From an uncultured Acetatifactor sp. (lineage in GTDB: Bacteria; Bacillota; Clostridia; Lachnospirales; Lachnospiraceae): 64,000 nucleotides of DNA. The translations under genes and the position numbers were made by a program. The notes under the pieces are model-generated. The model made no database searches. It saw nothing but the letters and a program-made list of their open reading frames with translations, and was not told where the DNA came from. Shown piece after piece: positions 56,564-64,000 of the stretch; position 1 is the stretch's first letter; each line of letters starts with the position of its first letter. Location: contig CAJUGH010000008.1 of assembly GCA_910586215.1 (NCBI GenBank), forward strand, positions 87,395 to 151,394. Reading direction: 5' to 3'.

Positions 56564-57502
56564 TTATAAACCCTGTTTCTGCCTGTTCCCGGATCTGGCC
56601 GGATCTACTGCATCCTGCATCGGATTTGTTTCCCGTTGCGCTTTCCGGTCATCTTTCTTCCCCATAGCCCGCAGGATCGTCTCTGCCGCCTCCCCGATGG
56701 TGGTGGCATTCACATCCACGGGAAATCCCCTCTCTTTAAGTGCATGGAGAATATATGTCACCTGGGGTGCTGCCAGTCCCACCTCCTCCAGTTCCCTGTA
56801 ATGGGCAAATACTTCCCTGGGTTCGTCATCGTACATGACCTTTCCCCTGTTCATCACGATGATCCTGTCCACATATTCCGCCACGTCTTCCATGCTGTGG
56901 CTTACCAGCAGGATCGTCATGCCTGTGGAGCGCTGCAATTCCTTGATCTGTCCCAGGATCTCATCCCTGCCCCTGGGATCCAGACCCGCCGTTGGCTCAT
57001 CCAGGATCAACACCTTAGGCTTCATAGCCAACACTCCCGCAATGGCAGCCCTTCGCTTCTGGCCACCGGAAAGTTCGAAGGGTGACTGGTAAAACAATTC
57101 ATCTGGCAGCCCCACCTTCCGCAGGGCATCATAGGCCCGCAGTTCCACTTCTTTCTTCTCCAGCCCTAAGTTCTTCGGTCCAAAGCATACATCCGTAAAC
57201 ACATCTACCTCAAAAAGCTGGTGTTCCGGATACTGGAATACCAGTCCCACCTTGCTGCGGAGCATCTTCCTGTCATAGTCCTTGTCATAGATATCCTCTC
57301 CGTCCACATAGATATGCCCTGAGGATGCCTTGAGCAATCCGTTTAAATGCTGTACCAGGGTGGATTTCCCGGATCCGGTGTGGCCGATGACCCCCACAAA
57401 CTCCCCGTCCGGGATCTGCAGGCATACATCATCCAGGGCTTTCACCGCCAGGGGAGTATCCGCACTATATAGATAGCTTACATGATCTAAAATGATCGAC
57501 AT
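56564..57502 (-). CDS. ecfA2: ECF transporter ATPase EcfA2
   Basis: A 312-residue ATP-binding subunit: Walker A GHTGSGKST, Q loop QYPEHQLFE, signature LSGGQKRRAAIAG, Walker B VLILDEPTAGLDP and H-loop VSHSM. The start at 57502 uses AAAGGAG; the reading frame overlaps ecfA1 by 16 bp, so translation is coupled. The ~25-residue C-terminal tail (TNPMQDAVDPARSG) is longer than usual. Confidence 0.96.
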   Translation of the reverse strand: MSIILDHVSYLYSADTPLAVKALDDVCLQIPDGEFVGVIGHTGSGKSTLVQHLNGLLKASSGHIYVDGEDIYDKDYDRKMLRSKVGLVFQYPEHQLFEVDVFTDVCFGPKNLGLEKKEVELRAYDALRKVGLPDELFYQSPFELSGGQKRRAAIAGVLAMKPKVLILDEPTAGLDPRGRDEILGQIKELQRSTGMTILLVSHSMEDVAEYVDRIIVMNRGKVMYDDEPREVFAHYRELEEVGLAAPQVTYILHALKERGFPVDVNATTIGEAAETILRAMGKKDDRKAQRETNPMQDAVDPARSGNRQKQGL

Positions 57503-58365
57503 GTCCTCTCCTTTGCCCTCTCTGCACACAAGGCATCTGCCAGTTCCTGCACTGTCAGGATTCCATCCTGCAGCCCGATCCCCTGCTTGCGCAGTTCATA
57601 GGCCAGCATGGTCACCTGGGGTACATCCAGGCGCAGTTCCTTCAGTTTATCCACCTGGGAAAATATCTCCCTGGGTGTCCCCTCCATGGCAATCCTGCCT
57701 CCATCCATTACAAACACCCTGTCCGCATGAATGATTTCTTCCATATAATGGGTGATCAGGATCACCGTGACTCCTTCTACCTGGTTCAGTCCCCGTACAG
57801 CCCGGATGACCTCCCTCCGTCCTTTCGGGTCCAACATGGCAGTAGGCTCATCCAATACAATACACTTCGGATGCATGGCCAGTACCCCGGCAATGGAGAC
57901 CCGCTGCTTCTGGCCACCGGAAAGCTTATTGGGGGAATGCTTGCGATATTCATACATCCCCACGGCCCGCAGGCTCTCCTCCACCCGCTCCCAGATCTCT
58001 TTTGTGGGAATCCCCATGTTCTCCGGGCCAAATCCCACATCTTCCTCCACCACCTGGCCAATGATCTGGTTATCCGGGTTCTGGAATACCATTCCTGCCC
58101 TCTGGCGGATGTCCCAGACCTTCTCCTCTTCGCTGGTATCCATGCCATCCACCCAGACAGTGCCATCTGTAGGATTTAAGATGGCATTGATATGCTTCGC
58201 CAGGGTAGATTTTCCGGAACCATTATGTCCCAGAATGGCGACAAATTCCCCCTGGGCCACCTCCAGGTTCACCTTATCCACCGCAGTGGTAATGCCCTCC
58301 ACATTTCCTTCCTCATCCCGTCTGATATATTCATATACAAGATCCCTTGTCTCTACAATTCCCAT
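57487..58365 (-). CDS. ecfA1: ECF transporter ATPase EcfA1
   Basis: A 292-residue ATP-binding subunit: Walker A GHNGSGKST, Q loop FQNPDNQIIG, signature LSGGQKQRVSIAG and Walker B IVLDEPTAMLDP. The Q-loop sequence QNPDNQ is characteristic of EcfA1, against QYPEHQ in EcfA2. The start at 58365 follows GGAGGG; the 30 codons upstream in frame are not homologous. It has its own promoter because an M15 gene is inserted between it and rplQ. Confidence 0.96.
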   Translation of the reverse strand: MGIVETRDLVYEYIRRDEEGNVEGITTAVDKVNLEVAQGEFVAILGHNGSGKSTLAKHINAILNPTDGTVWVDGMDTSEEEKVWDIRQRAGMVFQNPDNQIIGQVVEEDVGFGPENMGIPTKEIWERVEESLRAVGMYEYRKHSPNKLSGGQKQRVSIAGVLAMHPKCIVLDEPTAMLDPKGRREVIRAVRGLNQVEGVTVILITHYMEEIIHADRVFVMDGGRIAMEGTPREIFSQVDKLKELRLDVPQVTMLAYELRKQGIGLQDGILTVQELADALCAERAKERTCRSF

Positions 58366-58456
58366 ATACCCTCCAGCTGGTACCTGTAAATTTCCGAATT
58401 CCCTAAACATGTACGGCCAGAAAACGGAAAGGGCAGCGCAGGCCGTCAATGACACT

Positions 58457-58485
58457 ATTATATTAGATTCCCTCCCGAATTACAA
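58457..58485 (-). promoter_or_regulatory. Promoter of ecfA1-ecfA2-ecfT-truA
   Basis: On the minus strand TTGTAA (58480-58485), 17-bp spacer, TATAAT (58457-58462), 92 bp before the ecfA1 start. The dispersed 10-mer GTTACTGTTC lies upstream at 58511-58520. Confidence 0.75.
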
Positions 58486-58539
58486 CGCCGAATTGCAATC
58501 AGCCCGGATTGTTACTGTTCATGCCAGTGTAACCCCAGA

Positions 58540-58568
58540 TTTACAAAAAGCCTTCCAGATGCTATACT
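58540..58568 (+). promoter_or_regulatory. Promoter of the M15 peptidase gene
   Basis: TTTACA (58540-58545), 17-bp spacer, TATACT (58563-58568), 81 bp upstream of the start codon. Confidence 0.7.
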
Positions 58569-58649
58569 GATGATATTGTGCCATACTTCATCCCCTGTTC
58601 CAGGCGTCATGCCTGGCATACGGATACATACATTAGGAAAGGAACCCAT

Positions 58650-59639
58650 ATGGACAGATCAAAAATCATAAAGATGATAATCGTCCTGGCTTGCATAACC
58701 ATATTGGCCGGAAGCCTCTTAAGGATCACCAGACACAATTCCATGAGCCTAACGGAATACGCCGCCCTCCAGTCTTCCACCGGGGAACAGCTGGCAGAAG
58801 ATGCCACCAGTTCCACAGACGGCACAGATACAGGGGACGACAACGGTTCCGCAAGTACGCCCGAAAACGGCAACAGCAACAGTTCCGCGGATGGAGAAAT
58901 ATCTGGCCCTGGGGTGGAAGCCGGATCCCCGGATACCTCCGGCCCTGATGAGGGACAAGCCACAGATCCCCTCCTGACCGGTGCTTTCCTAAACGGCACT
59001 TCCCAGTTGGAAGATCGCATTGTCCTGGCAGAAGGATTTTACTATGAACCCATCTCTGACGACCTGCGCCGCTATATGACAGGGATCTCCTATCCTGTGA
59101 CAGAAGGGGAGGACGCGGTCACAGATCCCGCCATCACCTTTGCAGAACTGAGATACCTGCATATTCTCCACTATAACTTCGATGGGGAGACTGCCCAGGG
59201 GGAACTGGTATGCAATGCCGCCATTGCCCAGGATCTGGTTGAAATCTTCCATGAACTGTACTGCAATGAATACCAGCTCGAGAAAGTGCTGCTAATTGAT
59301 ACCTATGACGGAGATGACAATGCTTCCATGGAAGACAATAATACCTCCTGCTTCAATTACCGGGTGGTAGAGGGTACTACCAAGCTGTCCAGGCATGCCT
59401 ATGGACTGGCTGTAGATGTGAATCCCCTGTATAATCCCTACATCACCTATGAAAAAGACGGCACAGAGCAGGTCTCCCCCGTTTCCGCCCTTCCCTATGC
59501 TGACCGCTCTGCCCGTTTTGCCTATAAAATCGACAAGGAAGACCTCTGTTACAGGCTGTTCATCGACCATGGGTTCACCTGGGGCGGAAACTGGAACAGT
59601 TCAAAGGATTACCAGCACTTCCAGAAGAACCTGCCATGA
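58650..59639 (+). CDS. Membrane-anchored M15 family D,D/L,D-carboxypeptidase or endopeptidase
   Basis: A 329-residue cell-wall peptidase. One N-terminal hydrophobic helix (IIVLACITILAGSLL) serves as an anchor. A Ser/Thr/Gly/Asp-rich linker (about 45-115) follows. The M15 domain (about 150-329) has zinc ligands in LSRHAYGLAVDVN (His and Asp) and the final DYQHFQ histidine, a pattern of the M15_4/VanY-like group. The start at 58650 follows AAAGGA; an ATG at 58578 adds 24 unlikely residues. It opposes ecfA1 and MATE and has its own promoter. Confidence 0.88.
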   Translation: MDRSKIIKMIIVLACITILAGSLLRITRHNSMSLTEYAALQSSTGEQLAEDATSSTDGTDTGDDNGSASTPENGNSNSSADGEISGPGVEAGSPDTSGPDEGQATDPLLTGAFLNGTSQLEDRIVLAEGFYYEPISDDLRRYMTGISYPVTEGEDAVTDPAITFAELRYLHILHYNFDGETAQGELVCNAAIAQDLVEIFHELYCNEYQLEKVLLIDTYDGDDNASMEDNNTSCFNYRVVEGTTKLSRHAYGLAVDVNPLYNPYITYEKDGTEQVSPVSALPYADRSARFAYKIDKEDLCYRLFIDHGFTWGGNWNSSKDYQHFQKNLP

Positions 59640-59711
59640 CCTTCAATCCGCAGTATCCACGGTACTCCATCCCCTATAGTACGAACCCCCACTGCTTTGT
59701 GGATTGCTTCC

Positions 59712-61067
59712 TCAGATCTTAATCCGGGTCCATTTTCCCTGCTTAAAGCGCAGGCTGGCGAACAGGAAGCGGGATAACTGGTCTGCTATGACGCCGAACC
59801 AGATTCCCGTGATACCCATCTGTAACACATAGCCGAAGAAATAAGACCCGAAAGTCCGCACCAGGGTTACGCTGATGGTAGAGGCAATGGCCGTGTAAAG
59901 GGTATCCCCTGCCCCCCGCAGGCATCCCATATAGATCACCTGGGATATCTGCAGGATCACCACGAAAATGATCACATGCATAATGCTGACCCCGATCTCC
60001 ACAATCTCTGGCTCCTTTGGGAAAAACATACACATCAGCAGCCTGGCCCCAAAGAAATACACAAAAGCCAGCACCACCGAAATGACACCGCCAATCATCC
60101 GGCAGGTCTTCCCATAGTCCTTGGCCTTGTCAGGCTGTCTGGCTCCTAAACTGTAGCCGATCAGTGCCACTGCTGTGGCCTGTAATCCATCCCCGAAGGA
60201 AAAGGACAAACCCATGATATTCATTCCCACCTGGTGGGCCGCCATGGCTGCTGTCCCCTGTTTCGCCGCCATGATGGCCGTGAGCATGAAACCCAGCCGC
60301 ATCAGCACCTGCTCCGCAAAGACACTGTACCCCACCCTGATGATTCCCTTAAGGGCCTCCCAGGCAGGCCGCACCCTCTGCTCCAATATGTAGGGAATAC
60401 TCACAAAGGTATCCTTCTTCCACACGGAAACCACACTCATGATACTGGAGACCACCGTACCCAGGACCGTGGCCAGGGCTGCCCCCTTGATCCCCAGGGC
60501 CGGAAAGCCGAAATGTCCCTGGATCAGCAGATAATTGGCTATGATATTCACCAGGTTGGACACCAGGTTCGTGCGCATGGTGATCCTTGTGTTCCCCGCC
60601 CCTCTCTGGGCTGAATTCACCCCCATCTGAATGCAGTTGAATATCATGCCTCCCATGATAATCCGGAAATAGAGGACAGCGCTGTCATGGGTCAGTTCCT
60701 CTGAGCCGCAGAACCGGATAATGGGATCCGCACATACCACCAGAAGCACACTGAGCAGCACTGCCATCACCAGGAGGAACACCAGGAAGGTGGCAAAGAT
60801 CCTGTTGGCGTCCTCACGCTTTCCCTCTCCCTTCCTCCTGGCCACCAGGGCTGAGATGGATACATTGGCCGCCACAAACAAGGCAAGCCCCAGGAACTTG
60901 GGCTGTGTGGTAAGCCCCACCGCAGCCACTGCATAGGATCCCAGGGAACTCACCATAAGGGAATCCACCAGGCCGGCAAAGGCCGTGAAAAAGGATTCCA
61001 GGATGGCTGGCCATGCCATGTCCAGGGTTTTCTTCACATCTTCTTTGTCATATCGAAACCACTTCAT
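59712..61067 (-). CDS. MATE-family multidrug/metabolite exporter
   Basis: A 451-residue MATE transporter with twelve hydrophobic helices in two halves, typical in length. Family traits are the WPAILESFFTAFAGLVDSLMV opening, RGAGNTRITMRTNLVSNLVNIIANY in the first half and the second-half repeat RGAGDTLYTAIASTISVTLVRT. It would expel cationic drugs or metabolites using Na+ or H+. The start at 61067 follows AAGGAG. It lies 45 bp before the rplQ terminator and is read leftward after it. Confidence 0.92.
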   Translation of the reverse strand: MKWFRYDKEDVKKTLDMAWPAILESFFTAFAGLVDSLMVSSLGSYAVAAVGLTTQPKFLGLALFVAANVSISALVARRKGEGKREDANRIFATFLVFLLVMAVLLSVLLVVCADPIIRFCGSEELTHDSAVLYFRIIMGGMIFNCIQMGVNSAQRGAGNTRITMRTNLVSNLVNIIANYLLIQGHFGFPALGIKGAALATVLGTVVSSIMSVVSVWKKDTFVSIPYILEQRVRPAWEALKGIIRVGYSVFAEQVLMRLGFMLTAIMAAKQGTAAMAAHQVGMNIMGLSFSFGDGLQATAVALIGYSLGARQPDKAKDYGKTCRMIGGVISVVLAFVYFFGARLLMCMFFPKEPEIVEIGVSIMHVIIFVVILQISQVIYMGCLRGAGDTLYTAIASTISVTLVRTFGSYFFGYVLQMGITGIWFGVIADQLSRFLFASLRFKQGKWTRIKI

Positions 61068-61111
61068 GATTACACTCCTTGTGTGTCCGGAAACCATTTA
61101 TATCTGCATAA

Positions 61112-61140
61112 AAAGGGGGAACCGACTGTCTATCGGTTCC
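61112..61140 (-). terminator. Terminator after rplQ
   Basis: On the minus strand GGGAACCGA-tagacag-TCGGTTCCC followed by CCTTTTTATG, 40 bp after the rplQ stop codon. It ends the ribosomal alpha operon. Confidence 0.88.
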
Positions 61141-61179
61141 CTGGAATTTTATCCGTTTATACCACAATCATGGCTTTCC

Positions 61180-61716
61180 TTATACCATCTCCAGAATCAC
61201 TTCCATAGCGGCATCACCCTTGCGGGGGCCAATCTTGACAATTCTGGTATAGCCACCATTACGGTTCGCATACTTGGTTCCATACTCGTCAAAAAGTTTT
61301 GCAACCAGGTCAACTTCCTTGGTATTCCTCTTCCGGCCTGCCGCCTCTTTGGGAACAGATACCACCGGGTAAAGCACACGCAGAATCTGGCGTCTGGCAT
61401 GAAGCCTGCTGGGAAGATCCTTCTTGATCTCCTTTTCCACGGTGTCATACTTGGTCACCTTCTTGCCGTCCACCACTTCCTTGACACGCTTGCCATCCTT
61501 ATCCTTTACAGGCACCTTGGCGGTAACTTTCACCATCTCAAAGTTATCTTTCTCCTTCACCGCCATTGCCACAAGCCCTTCTGCAATCTTCCTCACTTCC
61601 TTGGCCCTTGCCTCAGTGGTGGTGATCTTTCCATGATACAACAGTGCTGTTACCTGGTTTCTAAGCAGTGCCTTTCTCTGGGAAGACGTCCTGCCAAGTT
61701 TTCTGTACTTTGCCAT
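61180..61716 (-). CDS. rplQ: 50S ribosomal protein L17, extended
   Basis: A 178-residue L17, against ~115-130 in most bacteria. The conserved ends are MAKYRKLGRTSSQRKALLRNQ and YANRNGGYTRIVKIGPRKGDAAMEVILE. The extra length comes from a lysine-rich insert of about 40 residues after AMAVKEKDNFEMVK and a shorter insert after RRQILRVLYP. The insert is in frame and protein-like, probably a lineage-specific surface extension. The start follows AAAGGA. Confidence 0.97.
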   Translation of the reverse strand: MAKYRKLGRTSSQRKALLRNQVTALLYHGKITTTEARAKEVRKIAEGLVAMAVKEKDNFEMVKVTAKVPVKDKDGKRVKEVVDGKKVTKYDTVEKEIKKDLPSRLHARRQILRVLYPVVSVPKEAAGRKRNTKEVDLVAKLFDEYGTKYANRNGGYTRIVKIGPRKGDAAMEVILEMV

Positions 61717-61876
61717 TTTTCTATATTCCTTTCTCAATTCATGGTACATCCGGCCACGCCCTTTGGACTTACTTACCGAATGTCCGGCAGTTTTACACTG
61801 CCTTGGCTACGCCATTTAGAGATGAACCACAGGCGCCCTCTTTGGACTTACCGTCTGTGGAAAATCCTCATTGTCT

Positions 61877-62833
61877 TCATTCCTCACTGGGATTCAACTG
61901 CAGCCCCAGTTCCTTCAGCTTCGCCAGCACTTCCTCCAGGGACTTGCGGCCTAAGTTGCGGACCTTCATCATATCCTCGGAAGTCTTGTTGCAAAGCTCC
62001 TCTACCGTATTGATCCCGGCTCTCTTCAAACAGTTGTAGGAACGAACAGAAAGTTCCAGTTCGTCAATACTCATCTCCAGGACCTTCTCCTTCTCATCGT
62101 CCTCCTTCTCCACCATCACTTCTGCGGTCTTGGCGTTTTCAGACAGGTCGATAAACAGGTTCAGATGCTCACTGAGCACCTTTGCCGCCAGGGAGACGGC
62201 CTCATCGGGAACCAGGGTTCCATTTGTATACACATCAAGGGTCAGCTTATCGTAGTCGGTAATCTGCCCCACACGGGTATTCTCCACAGTTACATTGACC
62301 CTCTCCACAGGCGTGTAGATAGAGTCAACCGCAATGACGCCAATGGGCAGGTCTTCATGTTTGTTCTTGTCAGCATTCACATACCCCCGGCCTCTTGTGA
62401 TGGTAAGCTCGATGTACAGCTTTGTATCCTTGCCGCTGAGGGTAGCTATCACCAGTTCCGGATTCAGGATCTCAATGTCCTGGTCTGCCTGGATATCTGA
62501 AGCATGCACAATGCCTTCGCCCTCGAACTCAATGTACGCAGTCTTTACCTCATTGGTTTCGCTGTTATTCTTGATGGCCAGGCTCTTGATGTTCATGATA
62601 ATCTCGGTCACATCTTCCTTCACACCTGGTATGGAGCTGAATTCGTGCAGTACGCCTTCGATCTTAATCTGACTTACCGCCGCCCCGGGCAGTGAGGAAA
62701 GCATGATCCTTCTCAAGGAATTGCCAAGAGTGATGCCGTATCCTCTTTCCAGAGGCTCCACGACAAACTTGCCATACTTTTTGTCTTCTGAAATCTCAGC
62801 GACCTCAATATTTGGTCTTTCAAAATCGAACAC
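61877..62833 (-). CDS. rpoA: DNA-directed RNA polymerase alpha subunit
   Basis: A 318-residue alpha subunit. N-terminal domain: PLERGYGITLGNSLRRIMLSSLPG. C-terminal domain: LDEL-like start SIDELELSVRSYNCLKRAGINTVEEL, with RNLGRKSLEEV for UP-element DNA and activator contact. It lies between rpsD and rplQ in the standard order, with 160 bp between it and rplQ. Confidence 0.98.
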   Translation of the reverse strand: MFDFERPNIEVAEISEDKKYGKFVVEPLERGYGITLGNSLRRIMLSSLPGAAVSQIKIEGVLHEFSSIPGVKEDVTEIIMNIKSLAIKNNSETNEVKTAYIEFEGEGIVHASDIQADQDIEILNPELVIATLSGKDTKLYIELTITRGRGYVNADKNKHEDLPIGVIAVDSIYTPVERVNVTVENTRVGQITDYDKLTLDVYTNGTLVPDEAVSLAAKVLSEHLNLFIDLSENAKTAEVMVEKEDDEKEKVLEMSIDELELSVRSYNCLKRAGINTVEELCNKTSEDMMKVRNLGRKSLEEVLAKLKELGLQLNPSEE

Positions 62834-62966
62834 TGCGAATACCCTCCTTTTTGAATGTTTTTATAAGACACAAGCGCTCCGAAGCCATATATACCGCTTG
62901 TCATGTCCGCTACCACGCCGCAGACACCGCATACCGGATCCATATGACCTCAGAGGCCAGCAGGGC

Positions 62967-63560
62967 TTATTTGGAATACAACTCAACAATAAGCATCTCA
63001 TTCACGGGGACATCAATCATCTCCCTGGTGGGAAGGTTCTTGATGGTTCCCTTCAGATTCTCTATATCAACATCCATCCATTCAGGTACCAGTCTTCCGC
63101 CAGTCACTTCTACGATATCCTTATATCTCTGAAGGGACCTGGCTTTTTCCTTGATCTCGATCACATCGCCGGCCTTAATGCGGTAGGAAGCAATGCTCAC
63201 GATCTTTCCGTTCACCAGCACATGCCTGTGGCCGACTACCTGTCTGGCCTCTCTCCTGGTCCTGGCAAATCCCATCCTGAACACCACATTGTCCAGTCTG
63301 CTCTCCAGCATCACCATCAAATTCTCACCGGTCATGCCCTTCATACGGTCTGCTTTCTTATAATAGTTCCGGAAAGGCTTCTCCAGGACACCATAGATGA
63401 ACTTTGCCTTCTGCTTCTCCCGAAGCTGCAGGCCGTACTCACTTACCTTTTTCCCTGCCCTGGTATTCTGCCTGTTGGACTTCTTGTCATAGCCCAGATA
63501 AGAAGGCTCAAGTCCCAAAGCCCTGCATCTCTTTAACACGGGTACACGGTTTACTGCCAT
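62967..63560 (-). CDS. rpsD: 30S ribosomal protein S4
   Basis: A 197-residue S4 with the start MAVNRVPVLKRCRALGLEPS, the S4 RNA-binding domain RLDNVVFRMGFARTRREARQVVGHRHVLVNG and the end MLIVELYSK. The N-terminal zinc-binding cysteines of some S4 proteins are absent, so this is the C-minus form. It likely autoregulates the alpha operon. Confidence 0.98.
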   Translation of the reverse strand: MAVNRVPVLKRCRALGLEPSYLGYDKKSNRQNTRAGKKVSEYGLQLREKQKAKFIYGVLEKPFRNYYKKADRMKGMTGENLMVMLESRLDNVVFRMGFARTRREARQVVGHRHVLVNGKIVSIASYRIKAGDVIEIKEKARSLQRYKDIVEVTGGRLVPEWMDVDIENLKGTIKNLPTREMIDVPVNEMLIVELYSK

Positions 63561-63637
63561 TTTTATTCTCCTTTTCCTGGTTGTTTACAGCGCCCATGCG
63601 CCTTCCTCCAACATTTTAACTGTTATTCTTGTGACCA

Positions 63638-64000
63638 CTATACGCGGCGCCTCTTGGGCGGGCGACATCCATTGTGGGGCACGGGTGTCACGTCACGGAT
63701 GCTTACCACTTCCAGGCCTGCTGCAGACAATGCCCGGATCGCAGCCTCACGCCCGGAACCAGGTCCCTTTACAAATACGTCCACTGTCTTCAGTCCATGG
63801 ACCAGTGCAGCCTTGGTGGCTGTCTCTGCGGCCATCTGTGCTGCATACGGAGTAGATTTCCTTGAACCTCTAAATCCCAGACCACCGGCACTGGCCCAGC
63901 TTAATGCGTTGCCTTCTGTATCCGTCAATGTAACAATGGTATTGTTAAAAGAAGACTGGATATGTGCCTGTCCGCGTTCAACGTTTTTCTTTACGCGCTT
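63638..64000 (-). CDS. rpsK: 30S ribosomal protein S11 (partial, N-terminus beyond window)
   Basis: The last 121 codons of S11, in frame to the window edge. The visible part starts KRVKKNVERGQAHIQ and contains SFNNTIVTLTD, GFRGSRKSTPYAAQMAAE and the end THPVPHNGCRPPKRRRV-type motif (VTPVPHNGCRPPK). It ends with TAG, an example of normal amber termination in this genome. About 8-10 N-terminal residues lie outside the window. Confidence 0.97.
   Translation of the reverse strand, partial: KRVKKNVERGQAHIQSSFNNTIVTLTDTEGNALSWASAGGLGFRGSRKSTPYAAQMAAETATKAALVHGLKTVDVFVKGPGSGREAAIRALSAAGLEVVSIRDVTPVPHNGCRPPKRRRV

Noticed and set aside
1..64000. tRNA or rRNA genes
   Set aside because: No cloverleaf-like or rRNA-like segment was recognised by eye in any gap; a tRNAscan-SE run would settle it.

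Overview
The window looks like about 64 kb of chromosome from an anaerobic, Gram-positive gut-type Clostridia, most likely a Lachnospiraceae member. This is inferred, not searched. The grounds are the conserved order rpsK-rpsD-rpoA-rplQ ... ecfA1-ecfA2-ecfT-truA-rplM-rpsI at the right end, strong TTGACA/TATAAT promoters with AGGAGG-type ribosome binding sites, lipobox proteins without outer-membrane components, LytTR/GHKL signalling, orphan microcompartment shell genes, and several radical SAM enzymes. No rRNA, tRNA, CRISPR array or complete insertion sequence was seen.

Layout from left to right. (1) 1-3.7 kb: a glycan module with a GH31 glycosidase cut by the window edge, an AraC regulator and a GH28 pectin-type hydrolase. 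(2) 4.0-5.5 kb: a compact operon with its own promoter, encoding two EutS/PduU-like shell proteins and a EutP/PduV-like GTPase, with no enzyme genes. (3) 5.5-10 kb: a FAD/Rieske oxidoreductase, a small phosphatase-like protein, a small membrane protein and a secreted-type serine hydrolase. (4) 10-17 kb: a leftward block of an SPASM-type radical SAM enzyme, an MFS-like carrier, an SPL-type radical SAM protein, a dihydroorotate-dehydrogenase-like flavoprotein and a large unknown protein. A WYL regulator is divergent to it. (5) 17-26.5 kb: a membrane protein, an M23 peptidase, a putative nuclease with a topoisomerase zinc finger, a LytTR response regulator with a membrane-less GHKL kinase, and two half-size ABC exporters followed by a 38-bp tandem array. 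(6) 26.6-34.1 kb: hpf, a pair of DnaA boxes, an NlpC/P60 peptidase, trxB, an SDR, and an 798-residue TIR-NB-ARC-TPR (STAND) protein that resembles bacterial NLR-type immune sensors. (7) 34.6-47.6 kb: a long leftward series of envelope genes (zinc-ribbon lipoprotein and membrane proteins, a DUF1461 protein, a YARHG protein, an amidase) running into a radical SAM enzyme and a GH35 beta-galactosidase. It includes one gene interrupted by two in-frame amber codons, and is preceded by a TPR/DUF4037/DUF4125 protein. (8) 47.7-53.7 kb: a c-di-GMP and solute-sensing operon (GGDEF, solute-binding lipoprotein, GGDEF-EAL). (9) 53.7-64 kb: ribosomal and ECF-transporter housekeeping genes with an M15 peptidase and a MATE exporter inserted.

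A theme across the window is minisatellite-like tandem repeats. They occur in frame, with periods of 60, 39, 30 and 60 bp, in linkers of four unrelated proteins, and once between genes with a 38-bp period. Two short dispersed intergenic repeat families were also found by eye. The best candidates for undescribed biology are the TIR-NLR locus, the enzyme-less shell operon, the nuclease/zinc-finger protein and the WYL-controlled radical SAM cluster.
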